Shown piece by piece: positions 10,174 to 21,359 of a stretch of DNA of 48,238 bases; position 1 is the first letter of the stretch, and each line of letters starts with the position of its first letter. A program made the position numbers and the translations under genes. The stretch is from positions 1 to 48,238 of the forward strand of contig LUCW03002388.1 in NCBI GenBank assembly GCA_001586965.3, in the 5' to 3' direction. The stretch is from Sphaeroforma sirkka. Taxonomy: Eukaryota; Opisthokonta; Ichthyosporea; Ichthyophonida. The notes under the pieces are model-generated. The model ran no database searches and was not told the DNA's origin. It saw nothing but the letters and a program-made list of their open reading frames with translations.

Positions 10174-10614
10174 CTAGCTTGCGATAGTTGCGCCACCATA
10201 CACGTACTTCCCTATAAGTACCACAAACATCACCTCGTCAGCAACATGCGCATTAATGACCGGTATGCGCTCGAATTAGCTGATGGTACAATCATTTATC
10301 CGAAGTATGTGGCTCAGCTAGGAAACTTGGGGGGCGTACTCATTGATACGACATTCAAAACTGCACTACTAAGTATCAGCCTACTTTCAGCGCAACACTA
10401 CTCATTTGAATTCACCACCAACATGATGTACATATTACTACCAAGTTTCGAAACCATAACAGTACATGAAAAGCACAGAATATACTATGTACACATCGAC
10501 GACATATCTATGACTACAGTGGAACCATCGCTGGAGAAAGCCAACCAGATTTCATGGCACAACCGGCTCGCGCACCCCAGCTACGTCCCAAAAGATTTAC
10601 CATACATAATGTAA
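10174..10614 (+). pseudogene. pol: C1 protease and GAG-pre-integrase region
   Basis: In frame with gag across a TGA stop. Just after it is CDSCATIHV, aligning with the copia protease motif DSGATxH, but with Cys in place of the near-invariant Gly. Residues onward (YALELADGTIIYP) fit a retropepsin. At the end, SWHNRLAHPS is the HxxxxH part of the GAG-pre-integrase zinc domain. The frame stops at 10612 before the expected CxxC. Confidence 0.8.
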
Positions 10615-10683
10615 AGCATGCACTATTGCTAAGAAGAAGAACAATAATACAAGCAAGGAACGACAGCACGAACTTACTACAGA

Positions 10684-11947
10684 GCCTCTCGAGTTAGTTT
10701 TCGTGGACATAATAGGACCGTTCGTAACGTCAATAGAATCCAACACCCACTCTGTATCAATCATAGACGATTTTTCTAGTATGGCCAAAAAGTATCCGAT
10801 CCGCGATCTGAAAGTGACAACAATTTTGGATGCTGTGTTACACACTTTCGATGAATGGTACATCTTAAGTCATCGCCGAGTTCAGTGCATACAAATGGAT
10901 CGAGGCTCACAGTTTACAGCAAACGTATCGAGGCGCATGCTTGCGTATTTGGAATACTGCTCGAGGTACGCACCTACGGCCACGCCACAATACCATGGCA
11001 AGGTAGAGAGACTCTATGGTATACTGGTCTCTAGAATGCTTGCACAACTGAAGTATGCACGTCTACCGACTACTATGTGGGCTGAATCACTGATTCAAAC
11101 CACCAACATATACAATGCTATACCCACCAACGAGAAGAGCTCATCCCCATACGAGAAGTTTACAGGATACGCATTTCCGATAGATATGTTCAGAACATTT
11201 GGGTGTCACATCGCATACAAGAACCGTGATCCAGATGGCACACTCGACGACAAAGCACTGGATGGTATTCTGCTTGCGCAACCCTTGGACACAACACCGG
11301 ACTCGTATCGTATATACTCACCTCTGCCCAAGCGTATAATACAAAGCCGAGACGTCTATATATTCGAAGATGAATTCTTTGTCTGGGAAGACACTACCAA
11401 CAGTAGTACATTCCTCCAAATTGAGAATGGCGATTGCCAAACAGACGCAAGGACAACATCGACAACGGAAGAAATGCTTAGCCAACGAGCCCAGCCAACT
11501 GTGACGCACAAGTCAAGCAACCCAGAACAACTACAGATAACTTCATCGTCAACACAACAACCTGCTGAGAGCGAAGTACATCCCGTCGAGTCGGAGGCTT
11601 CTGCAGCGACTACCAAAACACAACATGATCTCGAAGCAGCCATAGCTAGAAGAACGGCAGAAGGTCGCCAAGTCTCTCGAGAACTGCGGGTCCTCGCGAT
11701 AGATGATAATAATGTCGACAGGTACCACGATAGCCGTCGTAAGAGACGAACTCCTAGCAATACGCACACTGTCAATTCAGCAACTGCAGCAATGGAATCG
11801 AAAACATACAAAGGTATGTATGAGATGCCAAACGCAGCCGATTGGGAGGAATCAGCACGTTTGGAGATGGAGAGCTTGGTGATACAGCGCAAGGCATTCA
11901 CTGTGGTTGACAACACACCGCGAGAGAAATCATTATTCCCCCTTTGA
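10684..11947 (+). pseudogene. pol: C1 integrase core and C-terminal linker
   Basis: The whole DDE triad is visible: Asp in VDIIGPF, Asp in QMDRGSQF, and Glu in GKVERLYG. The copia-specific segment follows (TFGCHIAYKNRDPDG, then KRIIQSRDVYIFED), then a Ser/Thr/Glu-rich linker typical of the integrase-RT junction. It lies in a different frame from the protease part. The frame ends at a TGA (11945-11947) immediately before the RT motif WVFKAKAD, which stays in the same phase, so that stop is a nonsense change. Confidence 0.88.
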
Positions 11948-12969
11948 TGGGTCTTCAAGGCAAAAGCAGATGAATCAGGACAAGTCACACGACTCAAATC
12001 ACGTCTGAACGTAGCAGCATTTGATGCAAAACAGGGAGTTGTTTACGATGAAAGCTATGCCCCAGTAGTAGCCAAGGAAACACTCAGGATTTGTCAATGG
12101 CACACTATGACATGGACATTCGACAATACGATACACCCTCGGCCTACCTCACTCAAGTACTGGATACCCTTATCTACATGTGAGTGCCACAAGGATACGA
12201 TCTCATCTAATATTTATTGGACCCGTCTCAGAGAAAACTATACGAAAGGCACAAGCAAGGAGACACAAAGGTTGTATGTCGAGTTGACCGTTGCGTATAC
12301 GGTCTACCACCTAGCGGACACTACTGGTTTAAAGCTATCCATCGATTTGCTATACAGCACAATTATAAACAAGCACAATCGGATGGAGCACTGTTCATCA
12401 AACAAACACACAGTGGACCTTGTTTCGTTATTGTACACGTAGATGACAAAATTGCAGCATGCCAGAGTAAGACCGACGGACAGAAACTAGCTGACGCAAT
12501 GAAAGGCGAATGGAACACTGTCGATATGGGCCTACCGTTATGGTTTCTCAAGTGCCAAGTGGAAATACATCCTGGAAGAGTACGTCTCCATCAACGACAA
12601 TACCTAAGAAAAATATTGCAGGAATGGGGATTGATAGACTGTAAACCAGCATGGGTGCCAATTCTAGAATTGGACTATGAAGTAACAGACAAACATGCAT
12701 ATCTCCCGAAAAAGGCGGCAAGCTCAGACGTCCCAACAATCACACAATACAACAAGCTAGTGGGTCAGCTACGATACCTTGTAGATCAAACGCGAGTGGA
12801 TATATGCTTTGCAGTTTCGATTCTAAGTCTCTATCTGATAGCACCTCAGTACCACCACTTCAGAGATGCCAAGCGTTGTTTGAAGTATCTCGCTGGTACT
12901 CATGGCTTCGGACTCGAATACACGAACAAAGTACCATGTATTCCCTATCTGAGTGCAGGCAGTTGCTAG
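11948..12969 (+). pseudogene. pol: C1 copia reverse transcriptase
   Basis: RT begins with WVFKAKADESGQV and YDESYAPVVAKE in one frame. After a shift near 12105 and stops around 12180-12210, it continues in the 12217-12969 frame: RCVYGLPPSGHYWF, then the palm motif VIVHVDDKIAA. Copia RT normally has YVDD; the Tyr is His here. WFLKCQVEI and LVGQLRYLVDQTRVDI complete the thumb and connection regions. Confidence 0.88.
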
Positions 12970-13310
12970 CGATGACACAACAAGACGATCCACCACCGGG
13001 CGGGTGGGCAATATAGCAGGTGCACCATTCATGTTTGGAGCAAACTTGCAACGACTAGTAACAATGTCTACAGCAGAGGCAGAATACGTAGCATAATCTG
13101 ATACAGCTAAAGACGCGGTATGGGCTAGGAATCTCTTCACAGAATTCAGCATTCCGTAGAACCCACCACCATAGAACAGGACAATAATTCAGCAATACTG
13201 ATAGGAAATGAAATCACAAAATCCCGCCGTACAAAACATGTCGATTTACGATATCATCACATCAGGGAACTCACATCGACAACACCATCAAGCTAAAATA
13301 CACACCATCA
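12945..13310 (+). pseudogene. pol: C1 copia RNase H
   Basis: In a frame shifted from RT, RRSTTGRVGNIAGAPFMF and STAEAEYVA followed by a TAA and SDTAKDAVWARNLF are the copia RNase H signature, with the acidic residue in AEAEY. Further on TKHVDLRYHHIRE is the conserved C-terminal block. The first catalytic Asp region is degraded. No gene is recognised from 13400 to 13890. Confidence 0.85.
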
Positions 13311-13399
13311 GAACAGCTACTCAGTGATTTCTTTATGAATCCACTCAGCCGAGATAAGTTTACCGATATACACGACAGACTAATGACTCGGATGCCAGT

Positions 13400-13896
13400 A
13401 TAGACATAGTTCAATTTATAATAAAGGGTAAGCAGGTGTCAAATGCTTTGTGCTTCTATCCCTGACTGCAAAATATACAGATATATCGTACCTTGTAAAT
13501 ACAAAGAGTGTGTACAAACTGGTTGTATTATATGTAAAATGAAATCATAAACAATGTACACGCAAAATATAACTATATATTTGTTCATATAATTGTTCCT
13601 ATCGATAGACGCCCAAGTATTTACTTGTGCGACTGTGTTTGGACACAAAATACTCTGAGGTTAAGTTGAATCCCGCAGACAATTTGTATTCATCGATACA
13701 TATAATATTAGTAACTTACTGGTTCTTTTTAACTTTTATACGTGATATCGTAAAAGTTCCATACCTGTGACAATTTGTATAGAAATTCACTCGCAGGATA
13801 CAAACAAAATTGTGAATTTCGCAGCCCATAGGCCCTACAAGGACCACAACCTCACATTGTCTCCACCACCACACCGACCCTGTAGCTACCCCTGGC
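13400..13896 (+). other. AT-rich gap, no gene recognised
   Basis: Between the end of copia pol and the family D pol remnant. I looked for a 3' copy of the C1 LTR end (ctctaaca context) and did not see it. Confidence 0.4.
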
Positions 13897-14480
13897 TTGC
13901 TGTTATCCTGCAGGTATCCGTACATCGTCCCAGTCTTCACCTCGTTCAAGCTGTTATCCGCCAGAGCCCCCAAAAGGCGCTTCATGCTTACTTCCCCAGC
14001 AGAATGGCTTGATGAGGAGAGAGAATTTTGCACTATTCTGGTGGAACTCCTGCCGCAGGACCAACTGTTTATATTCGCGGACGCCTGTGCGTCTGTGGGT
14101 TTCGGGGGCGTATTGACAGTGGAACTGGAAGGTAAATATCTCCCGGTCAGTTTCTTTTCAAGATTCGATGTGGCACAGAAATCATATCACATTACATACA
14201 ATGAGAGCCTAACGCATGTGTATGGAGTTAGGAAGAATGTAGCAACAAAAGACGATCGTGGAAAGTCGTCCGGTTGTATACAGACCACTAACCGTTGGTG
14301 ACAATGCTTTCTAAACATAGGAAACCATTCTCGGATGATGTGTGTGGAAGACGGATGGGGCACTACTATGACATACACCGAAATTCGGATATTGAGATTG
14401 TACACATACCTGGTGTAGAAAATCCTGTAGCTGATGTAATCTCTCGACTATGTGTCACGATAGACCCGATTATGCGGGTC
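13897..14480 (+). pseudogene. pol: D: gypsy-like RT end and RNase H remnant
   Basis: LFIFADACASVGFGGVL is an RNase H first motif (Asp in FADA), then PVSFFSRFDVAQKSYHITY and NESLTHVYGVRK, matching the Ty3-type RNase H helix. The preceding 60 residues may be the RT connection. In the next frame IVHIPGVENPVADVISRL is the conserved RNase H tail that precedes integrase. Upstream RT palm motifs and gag are missing, so this is a 5'-truncated element. No LTR was found. Confidence 0.75.
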
Positions 14481-14532
14481 AAGGAACCCAGCTATGACTT
14501 GCACGTGCACTTTACGGATCGTCTGGTTGCCG

Positions 14533-15034
14533 TGGCGGCAACGGCAGAGTATCAGTTCACATCTGTTTACCTTAAGCAAGCGAACAAGTTATGGGGACCG
14601 CATACTGCAGACGGTTTTGCCCTGCCCAGTAACCAAGTGCTGCCCATTAAGTGTGTCCCCACAATCGAAGGAGGAGTGTTCACACATTTTTGGGGGGATC
14701 CTACATTTAATTGGTTTTCTACTCCCCCTGGACATTGATAGAATCAATGTTGCTCAAGGTTCGTGCCGAACGTGCGTGGTGCACGCTCGTGTGCCCCTAC
14801 TGGCCGAGTGTGTCTTCGTTTGAAGATTTAGTCGCTCTATTGGCTGACAAGCCTATCATTATAGCACGCACGGCTAAAGTCTTCAACAGGCACGGACATG
14901 CGAGTACTTGCCCACCATCGTTTGTCACGCTGATCTGTCGCCTTGGGCCTCGCCGATTTCGTGTGCAGGAAGATGTTTGTACTCAGCGTGATTTGATGAT
15001 GCACAAAATACCGTACCTTTGGAAACACTGGTGA
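14533..15034 (+). pseudogene. pol: D: methyltransferase-like domain between RNase H and integrase
   Basis: KLWGPHTADGFALPSNQ (about 14580-14630), then FTHFWGDPTFNWFSTPPG (14690-14733), continuing in another frame as LIESMLLKVRAERAWCTLVC. The layout (WGPxTxDxFA, then NWxxPPxxLI and a TLVCP strand) is the block also present in A1 and B1. The catalytic-type NPPW appears as STPP followed by a frameshift, so this copy is dead. Assignment rests on resemblance to the DIRS-type domain. Confidence 0.6.
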
Positions 15035-15399
15035 CTGTTTCCCTTGCCAAGTTGTCTATTCCTGTCCCTCAGCGTTGTACACCAGTACGGCCAGGGCAGC
15101 CTGCGTTGGCTGCGACTGCTTTTATTGGGACATGTCCTCGGTTCCCGGTGGATGTTTCATCCATTTTGGACTAGTCCTTGGCAAAGGCAGAGCGGGCATG
15201 GTAACGACATCAAACAGCTGTTGGTACTATAGGTACCACTGTGGCGGAGGTCCCTGTTGATCCCGTTGTATGCTCGTCAGCGGAGCCGGACTCTTCCAGA
15301 ACTCAGGGCTCCAAGAAGGTGACGGTACCACGTGCAGTGGATCCTTAGTCGGTGTTGTTGCAGTGTCCACCCAAATCGATATGGGGTACGCTTTTGACC

Positions 15400-16307
15400 G
15401 GGGCGCAGGTCGTCAAGGCACTTCAATACCTGTATGTTGCTTACGCGCATGCGGCGCAGAATTGTTGGGAGCATCTTGCTGAAGATGTGTTAGGCTGAAA
15501 AAGTTTGCGATCCCAAATATGCATGATTGGTCGTGTTTGTACGCCGCGTCAGCAGTATGGACGGTCACCGCCTGAAGCTCTAGGGTTGCTCCAGCATCCT
15601 GAAAGGACGGTAAAGATCTCGGCACATCCCATTGCACTTGTGGGAGAATCAGCAGTATTAGTTGCGGTTAATGAGCTATCGAAGTTGCTGGTGGTCAGTA
15701 TTTGTACCTTGGCAATGAAGAAATCCCAGGGAGTCATCAAGTTTATCCGGGAACAGGTGTTTCCGTGGGGTTTACCCACTCAAATTATCGCTGACCAAGG
15801 CACTGTATTTGATAATGAAACATTTGCCAATTTTGTGCTTAATCTCGGTATAAGGGTACACTTGCCATCATGCAGGAAACGGCCATGCAGATAGGTCCAT
15901 ACGAACACTGGAGGACTGGACGGCACCACTTAATGAGTCTAGCACTTGCCATGATTGGATTGATGATGTATACGTTGCAAGTTTTTATTGCGAATATGCT
16001 AGTTTACGACACATGTATAAGTGCTTTGACCTGTGACAGGATTGCTACACGTTTAGATACTCGGCACCGACTGGTACAGCAAAGAGACGCGAATACTGCA
16101 TGTGTCAACATACCACAACTCCCGGTGGGTACTATTGTTCAATTTTGGAAGGAAATAGGGTTCCATAAACTGCGTGCTAAGTTGTATTTTCCGTCCACAG
16201 TACTTGCCCACGATGATTCGGTTATGCACAGACTGCAGTACAAGAACAAGACTATAACTCTTCACTGGACTTATATTGATTTTTATCATAAAAACACCTA
16301 TGATTAG
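15400..16307 (+). pseudogene. pol: D: integrase remnant
   Basis: PWGLPTQIIADQGTVFDNE (about 15766-15822) contains the second catalytic Asp of a retroviral-type integrase. Before it, ISAHPIALVGES is where the first Asp is expected, and no Asp is present. In the next frame GNGHADRSIRTLEDW is the third motif, with Asp where Glu is normal. The 15870-16307 frame ends in a C-terminal module (KLRAKLYFPSTVLAHDDS) without a clear GPY/F. Phase changes and altered catalytic residues show an old copy. Confidence 0.7.
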
Positions 16308-16309
16308 TC

Positions 16310-17700
16310 GGACCTTGACACAGTGGTACACATACGAATTGCTGGTACGTATCAGTCAGGGCTGTTTCGCCACTCACCTTTCGTTTAACGATTCTTTCTA
16401 GAATATAGACATTAACCAGGAGGTGGCCATGTTACATGCATATGAGACTATAATATAGGTTATAGAACGACGGATATATTTAACATGAAGTAGGGTTTGC
16501 TTTCAACATGAATATGATATATACATATTTATTGATTATTTCATACAATGGGAAACAACTCCGTATTATATAGATTGTAGAAACAATTACAGTTCAACGC
16601 AATATAAAGTTGATACTAATGCATGGGAGTATACATAAATGAACTAGATATCCTATTTCACAGGGATGTCACGAAATATATACACTTATAATTGTCGATT
16701 GAATACAGTTACTATATAAGGGAGATACATACTACAATATAATATTATACATAGGTTAATACAACTAGGTTAATGAGGTCATTCCATAGAATAAATGAAA
16801 CCATTCTATAGAATCAGTGATATATAGTATCACACGAAAAAATTAATCCATGTCACGCTTACAAATATAGACAAATTATAAATCGTCATATTATCGAATA
16901 TATATCTTCGTAAGTATACTATACAGTTCAAGATAAAACTAGGTGAATGACGCTAAGCCATTAAATGGCATGTTTAAGACAAATGGATATTTCAAATTTA
17001 AAAGATAGGGCACTATCACTTAGAAGATAGGGTATTATAATGGGTAGGAATTTGATTTTCTTGTGTGTGAATAGATACCATTGCCGGGTACAAAAAGCGA
17101 CAAGGATAAGATATACGACCGTAGTTTATATCTCAAGATTTTATTTATTATTTATTTTATTTAGGGGCAAGTTTTCAACAACAAAAATGCTCTAGATACT
17201 AAAATAATATACTATTTAGATAAGATAATTCTCAACAGTTTACAGTTGACTGACTGATTTTTCCGAGCGAATATTTACGACGAACATGATAAAACAAAAC
17301 TACAACTAGCAATTACGACGATGCACTAGCCCTACGTTCCGTGTAGGATATTACCTGTTTATTTTATTACAATACTATCGCAGCATTTCGTGTAAATATT
17401 CTTGGAAACATATCAACACCCAACTTGGCGGGGATGTGGACAAAGTACCGTAGACTGAGAATTAGGACCGGACCAGAGGACCGGACCTAAGAGATTATTT
17501 CAAGACAGGACCAAGGGACCGGACCAGATAGTGTAATAGATGATTTAGTGACAGAGACGGATGACTCATCGGACGTCAATATACTTTACTACCTAAGATT
17601 TTCCCAATGACCCGTTGTTAGAGAAAATCCCGTACCATACAGGAACGTCATCAATAAATACAGCAGTCGCGCCATTCACAATGCCACTTCTGATTGAGTT
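16310..17700 (+). other. AT-rich region without recognised genes
   Basis: Low-complexity AT-rich DNA with no sustained frames. At about 17461-17530 the block ggaccggaccag and close variants recur four times, a short degenerate minisatellite. Confidence 0.5.
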
Positions 17701-17719
17701 CACTTATCCAGACTTATTA

Positions 17720-18625
17720 CTTTTGGCAAGTGCCACTCGGTTTTGACTAAAGCGTTTTAAATGTTATATCGATGAATACTTGCCTCATTATTTTCAACTG
17801 AGCCACACTCTCACATACTTACGATAAATGATTGTTTCATCAGCTACTTTGAGAGCATACTATCATATCGTTCATCGATGCTCATGCTGCGGACGAGATG
17901 ATGCATGTGGCATTTGTAGGTATCTGGGTGGCGCAACTTCACAATTCGGCAGTATTCATCTAAAGAAACTGTCTGGGATCAGTACTCTGTCTCGGTCTCG
18001 TGACCGTCGGGTATCTCGTGAATATCTGCCATCGTCTTAGTCGTTTCAGTTGTATTTATCTACTCGGTAGTCCGGGTATTGGTAGTGGTTATATCCGTTG
18101 CACTTTTCATCGCGTGTACGGTAGCCTCGAACTGAATCAGATCTGATATACTTGTCGCTGTACTTGGGGCAAATATATGTATAGTCTGTCATGTCATGAC
18201 GAGGAACAGATTTGTAAATTTCGTCATGGTCACGTCATGGTCATGACCCTAAAATGTGTGTAGGTTTACTGATAACACACGGTTTGATGAATGCTTGTAG
18301 CTTACTGTAATAGCCAAATAAATGTCCATGATTGTGGCAAAATGCACAATTCTCTGTCGATCTAGCTACATTGCGCCCCGTGCATAATGATAAATAAGTC
18401 ACTTTTGTCTGGATCCAATGCGGTGATATATATACGTTTGGGTAAGTTTATCGTACGACATGGCCATCATAGCGGGTGTTTTCGATATAATCTTAACAGA
18501 CTGACTATCGCTGTTACAGCCTGTCGTAGGATAGCGTATAGGCTGCTGCTAGACTTCAAACCTCCAGCGTTCTTAAATTTCATGTGACATGTTGAGACGA
18601 CTGGCAAGACTGTTGTAAGGTTCAC
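17720..18625 (-). pseudogene. gag: C2: copia gag and protease remnant
   Basis: The reverse complement aligns to C1 from about 9375 to 10360. Shared landmarks include the capsid end (gccagtcgtctcaaca at C2's 5' side), a region matching the C1 zinc-knuckle surroundings, gactaccgagtagat in the Arg-rich tail, and agttgcgccaccc at the protease motif. Many indels break the frame. Protease shows the same Ser-Cys-Ala-Thr coding as C1. It stops abruptly near 18625, where an Arg/Ser-rich remnant begins on the other strand. Confidence 0.8.
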
Positions 18626-18626
18626 A

Positions 18627-19075
18627 AAGCCACCCGCAGAATGGCAATGGCCAGAAAGCGGGTGGTGGTGGTGGTAACCACACTAATAAGAATATCAAAG
18701 GAAGGGGGGGTGGCCAGCAGCAGCAGTTAAATGCCCGACAACAACAGTGGCAGGCACAACTCAACTTTCTGATTAGTAGAGCGCGCAAAATCCAAAGAAA
18801 AAAAAAGACGGAAAGGGAACCGTAGTGGAAATCGGCGTTCTACATCGAGATCTCGATCTCGGAGGGAATGTACCCCTGAGAAGTGCCAAAGGAAGGACAG
18901 AGATGGGCGTTATTCCAAGCCTTAGAAGTAGCGTAGCAGGCATTCGGAGTCAAAAGATGCCGAATCAGGTCGTAGGCGTTCGCGTTCACGATCTGGTATG
19001 GATAGGCATCACCGTATGCAATCGAGAGATGGTTCATTGCTCTGGGCTGCGATAGATAGCTACAGAAGCCAACAA
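18627..19075 (+). pseudogene. Gly/Gln-rich and Arg/Ser-rich protein remnant
   Basis: In one plus frame about 18630-18810 reads NGNGQKAGGGGG, then KGRGGGQQQQLNARQQQWQ and an RKIQRKKK tail. After a phase change, 18835-19060 reads RSTSRSRSRRE, then RRRSRSRSGMDRHHRMQSRD, with two stops between. RS dipeptide runs are typical of SR-type RNA-binding proteins and of some Gag tails. The gene is broken and I recognise no RRM or other domain. It could be a decayed Gag nucleocapsid or an SR-like host gene. Confidence 0.4.
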
Positions 19076-19418
19076 ATCAGAGGCGGAGCTTGCGCATGTA
19101 GCTAGAGCCTTTATTTAAAGGCGAGTCTATGACAAGCAGAGACAGAGAGCCATAAAGGTCGACCCAATCAAGTTTCTTTAGCTATGTTATAATAAATATT
19201 TGCTTCTACAATTTTCTGCATAGCTCCGTGGACAATAATGTGCCCGTTGGGTCTCACCTTCTTCTCTCATAAGAGTTTTCGTCTCGGACATTTGTGAAGA
19301 TATTAGACGACAATCAAACCAATACTCTTCTGAGAAAATTTTACTATGTGTTACACAGTTCGTGCCCAACCACGATCATTTGAGTGATTTGGTTGTTGCT
19401 TCGTCATTTCTGAAATGC
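19076..19418 (+). other. Unassigned spacer
   Basis: No sustained frame or known repeat. A short palindrome (cctttatttaaagg, about 19109) is present. Confidence 0.3.
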
Positions 19419-19601
19419 TGCGCATGTACATTGAACAGGCTTATTCATTGCTTCAGTATGTGAATATAGGTTATACCTTTCGTAGACATCCATTGCAATA
19501 ATATATTACATCAAACAAGCTGTGCATGTACATCAGAACAACTTTATTCGTTGCTTCAGCATGTGAAAAATGGGTTTGCATTTTGTAGACACCTTTTGCA
19601 A
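19419..19601 (+). repeat. Diverged tandem duplication, ~102-bp period
   Basis: 19419-19498 and 19521-19601 align along their length. Both run from tgYgcatgtacat through tcattgcttcag/tcgttgcttcag to gtagacayc and ttgcaa. Substitutions are frequent, so the duplication is old. Confidence 0.7.
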
Positions 19602-19977
19602 GAGAGTAGGATCTCGAATAAGCAGACTCATGCACCGATGAATGAAGAAGATACTGGTCCTTCTCATCAGGTATATACTTATGCGGATCTACTATTAGCA
19701 TTTTTGCTGCAACATGTACTGACTTTCTTATAAGAGCACTCGAGTGTCCAGGTTCTGAAGTTGTAGTGCTCGGAAAAGCTTTAGTCAGTACACGTTGTGG
19801 TATGTTAGTACATAGTGATCTACCTGAGTGTCCCTAATACTAAAGTGGGTATGTCTGAACTATTGAAGATCTTCAGCAAAAACAAATTCATGTTCTGTCT
19901 TAAAATATAGACATTTTATTTCATAAATAGAGTCTTTGATATTTGAGGAAATACTATAATTGTACATGGCCTACATA

Positions 19978-20133
19978 GGAAAATCACTAAATGTACATAC
20001 AGATTTACGGGTACATTTTCTAACTACCCAATCAAATTCTATAAATGCGAGTTCCAATTCTTTTCTCAAATTTATTTTAATGAAAAATTGAAAGTACATG
20101 TAAGGACTTTTTATGTACATTTAGTGACTTTCC
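19978..20133. mobile_element. MITE-like element with 22-bp terminal inverted repeats
   Basis: 19978-19999 and 20112-20133 are inverted complements with a single mismatch (ggaaaRtcactaaatgtac). The 156-bp unit has an AT-rich non-coding interior. I see no clear target-site duplication. A related pair at 22406-22547 has the same core and similar length. Short size plus inverted ends fits a non-autonomous DNA transposon; superfamily unknown. Confidence 0.5.
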
Positions 20134-20154
20134 AGTGCTGTAATTTTTTTGATG

Positions 20155-20225
20155 ACACCAGGGTTCGACACCAGTTCAGAACCTTTCATAATACAAGGGT
20201 TCAACACCAGTTCGGTATTTTACAT
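20155..20225 (+). repeat. Two-copy tandem repeat, ~36 bp
   Basis: agggttcRacaccagttc occurs at about 20159 and 20195, with related flanks. It lies just outside the inverted-repeat element. Confidence 0.6.
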
Positions 20226-20399
20226 GGCCGCGTGTTTTATAGTGAATTTGATTTTTCAAAACCAGTCTCTGAATAATCTTCCACGACAAACAATTACATT
20301 CATTCTAAAATCTTCTGCGCACCATTATACTGCTGAGAGGTTGTACACATAACTACGGCTGTATGTTAATATACTTTGAGCGGTGACACAATACAATCC

Positions 20400-21024
20400 A
20401 AGCGTAGCGCAAAGGTATATAAATTGTACAACCCCAAACTGATGGCGCAATGGGAACAAGCCATTGACTCAAGATAACATCAAAAGGGAGCCTGTTTGCA
20501 TCAAATTATAAAGCAATATGAAAAGGATAGGGAAGTTTTCCACTTACTGACCTTGTCTAATTTTGCCGGTATGTATGGGATTCCAGTGGCGCATCGAATG
20601 GATATAGAACATTTTCGAAATGTGTCTTTCAAAGAATAGATTGATACAAAGTCTGACTTCCATAGTTTAATTCACCCTGTCACCGCCTTGTCACAGATAT
20701 CATTACGTCCGTCCCAGATGCTGATAACAATCCGACACCTATACAGACAGAAACCTCTCCAGTGAAATGTGACACGGAAACCAGTGAAAGTATGTTTTTC
20801 AGGCTGTATATATCTGACAATTGAGTTAGTGTAAAGCTACATCTGAGTAACGTAATGATTATGTTCATATTCAAAACTTGTGCTTGCTGACATAATATGT
20901 ACGTTACTTGGTACAGAGACAGGCTCTTCTTCTATCGTTGCAGAAAAGGATTGCACATCCAGCCAAATGAGAGTAACAGCTAGTAACCACAACGATAATG
21001 ACTACGCACCAAGGTGTGTTTTAC
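20400..21024 (+). other. Unassigned region with one short coding-like frame
   Basis: A frame around 20490-20636 reads DREVFHLLTLSNFAGMYG and IPVAHRMDIEHFRNVSF before a stop. It resembles coding sequence by composition, but I recognise no family. It may be an exon or a remnant. Confidence 0.25.
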
Positions 21025-21204
21025 TGTGGTAAAAGTCCCCTTAAACCACTATCAGTGTGGAGTTAGAATTAGTTTACAATTAATTCACACGAGGTGAATT
21101 ATTTGTAGACCACGTAGACAATCAAATATAAGAATAAATACACCGCACTGAGCCTCAGGGAGACTCAGTAGGTTTTAGTATCGTATTTTGATGTGTTTAC
21201 TACA
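21025..21204 (+). repeat. Solo LTR of family B with 4-bp target duplication
   Basis: A 180-bp LTR, TGTGGTAAAAGTCCCC to GTTTACTACA, flanked by TTAC on both sides (21021-21024 and 21205-21208). No internal element sequence adjoins it, so LTR-LTR recombination removed the rest. I count only two differences from 29974-30153. Orientation follows B1's 3' LTR. Confidence 0.9.
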
Positions 21205-21359
21205 TTACATCTTTGAGAAGGATTGTCGTTTCTCTGTAAGGTGAAACTCGGTTAAGTTTTTATTGATCCCCATATTCCCAACCTACAATTAGCAGTGAAC
21301 TGCCAGGGAAATTAGAACATCAAACATGTCAGGCCGAAATCCATGCATCGGGTGCACCA

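Larger units (their letters stand above)
8420..13400 (+). mobile_element. C1: decayed Ty1/copia retrotransposon
   Basis: The order is gag, protease, integrase, RT, RNase H, with integrase before RT as in Ty1/copia. An LTR-like region lies upstream (8420-8831 or 8981). I could not find a matching 3' LTR after 13400. There are at least three in-frame stops (9199, 10171, 11945) and several frameshifts. A purine-rich run (ataaagggtaagcagg, about 13421) may be the old polypurine tract. Confidence 0.85.

Noticed and set aside
11356-11997. 213-codon antisense frame with Ser/Cys-rich sequence
   Set aside because: It is the complement of the copia integrase linker; no domain and no independent support.
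18573-18788. Minus-strand Cys/Pro-rich frame
   Set aside because: It is the complement of the Gly/Gln-rich remnant and has no coding features of its own.
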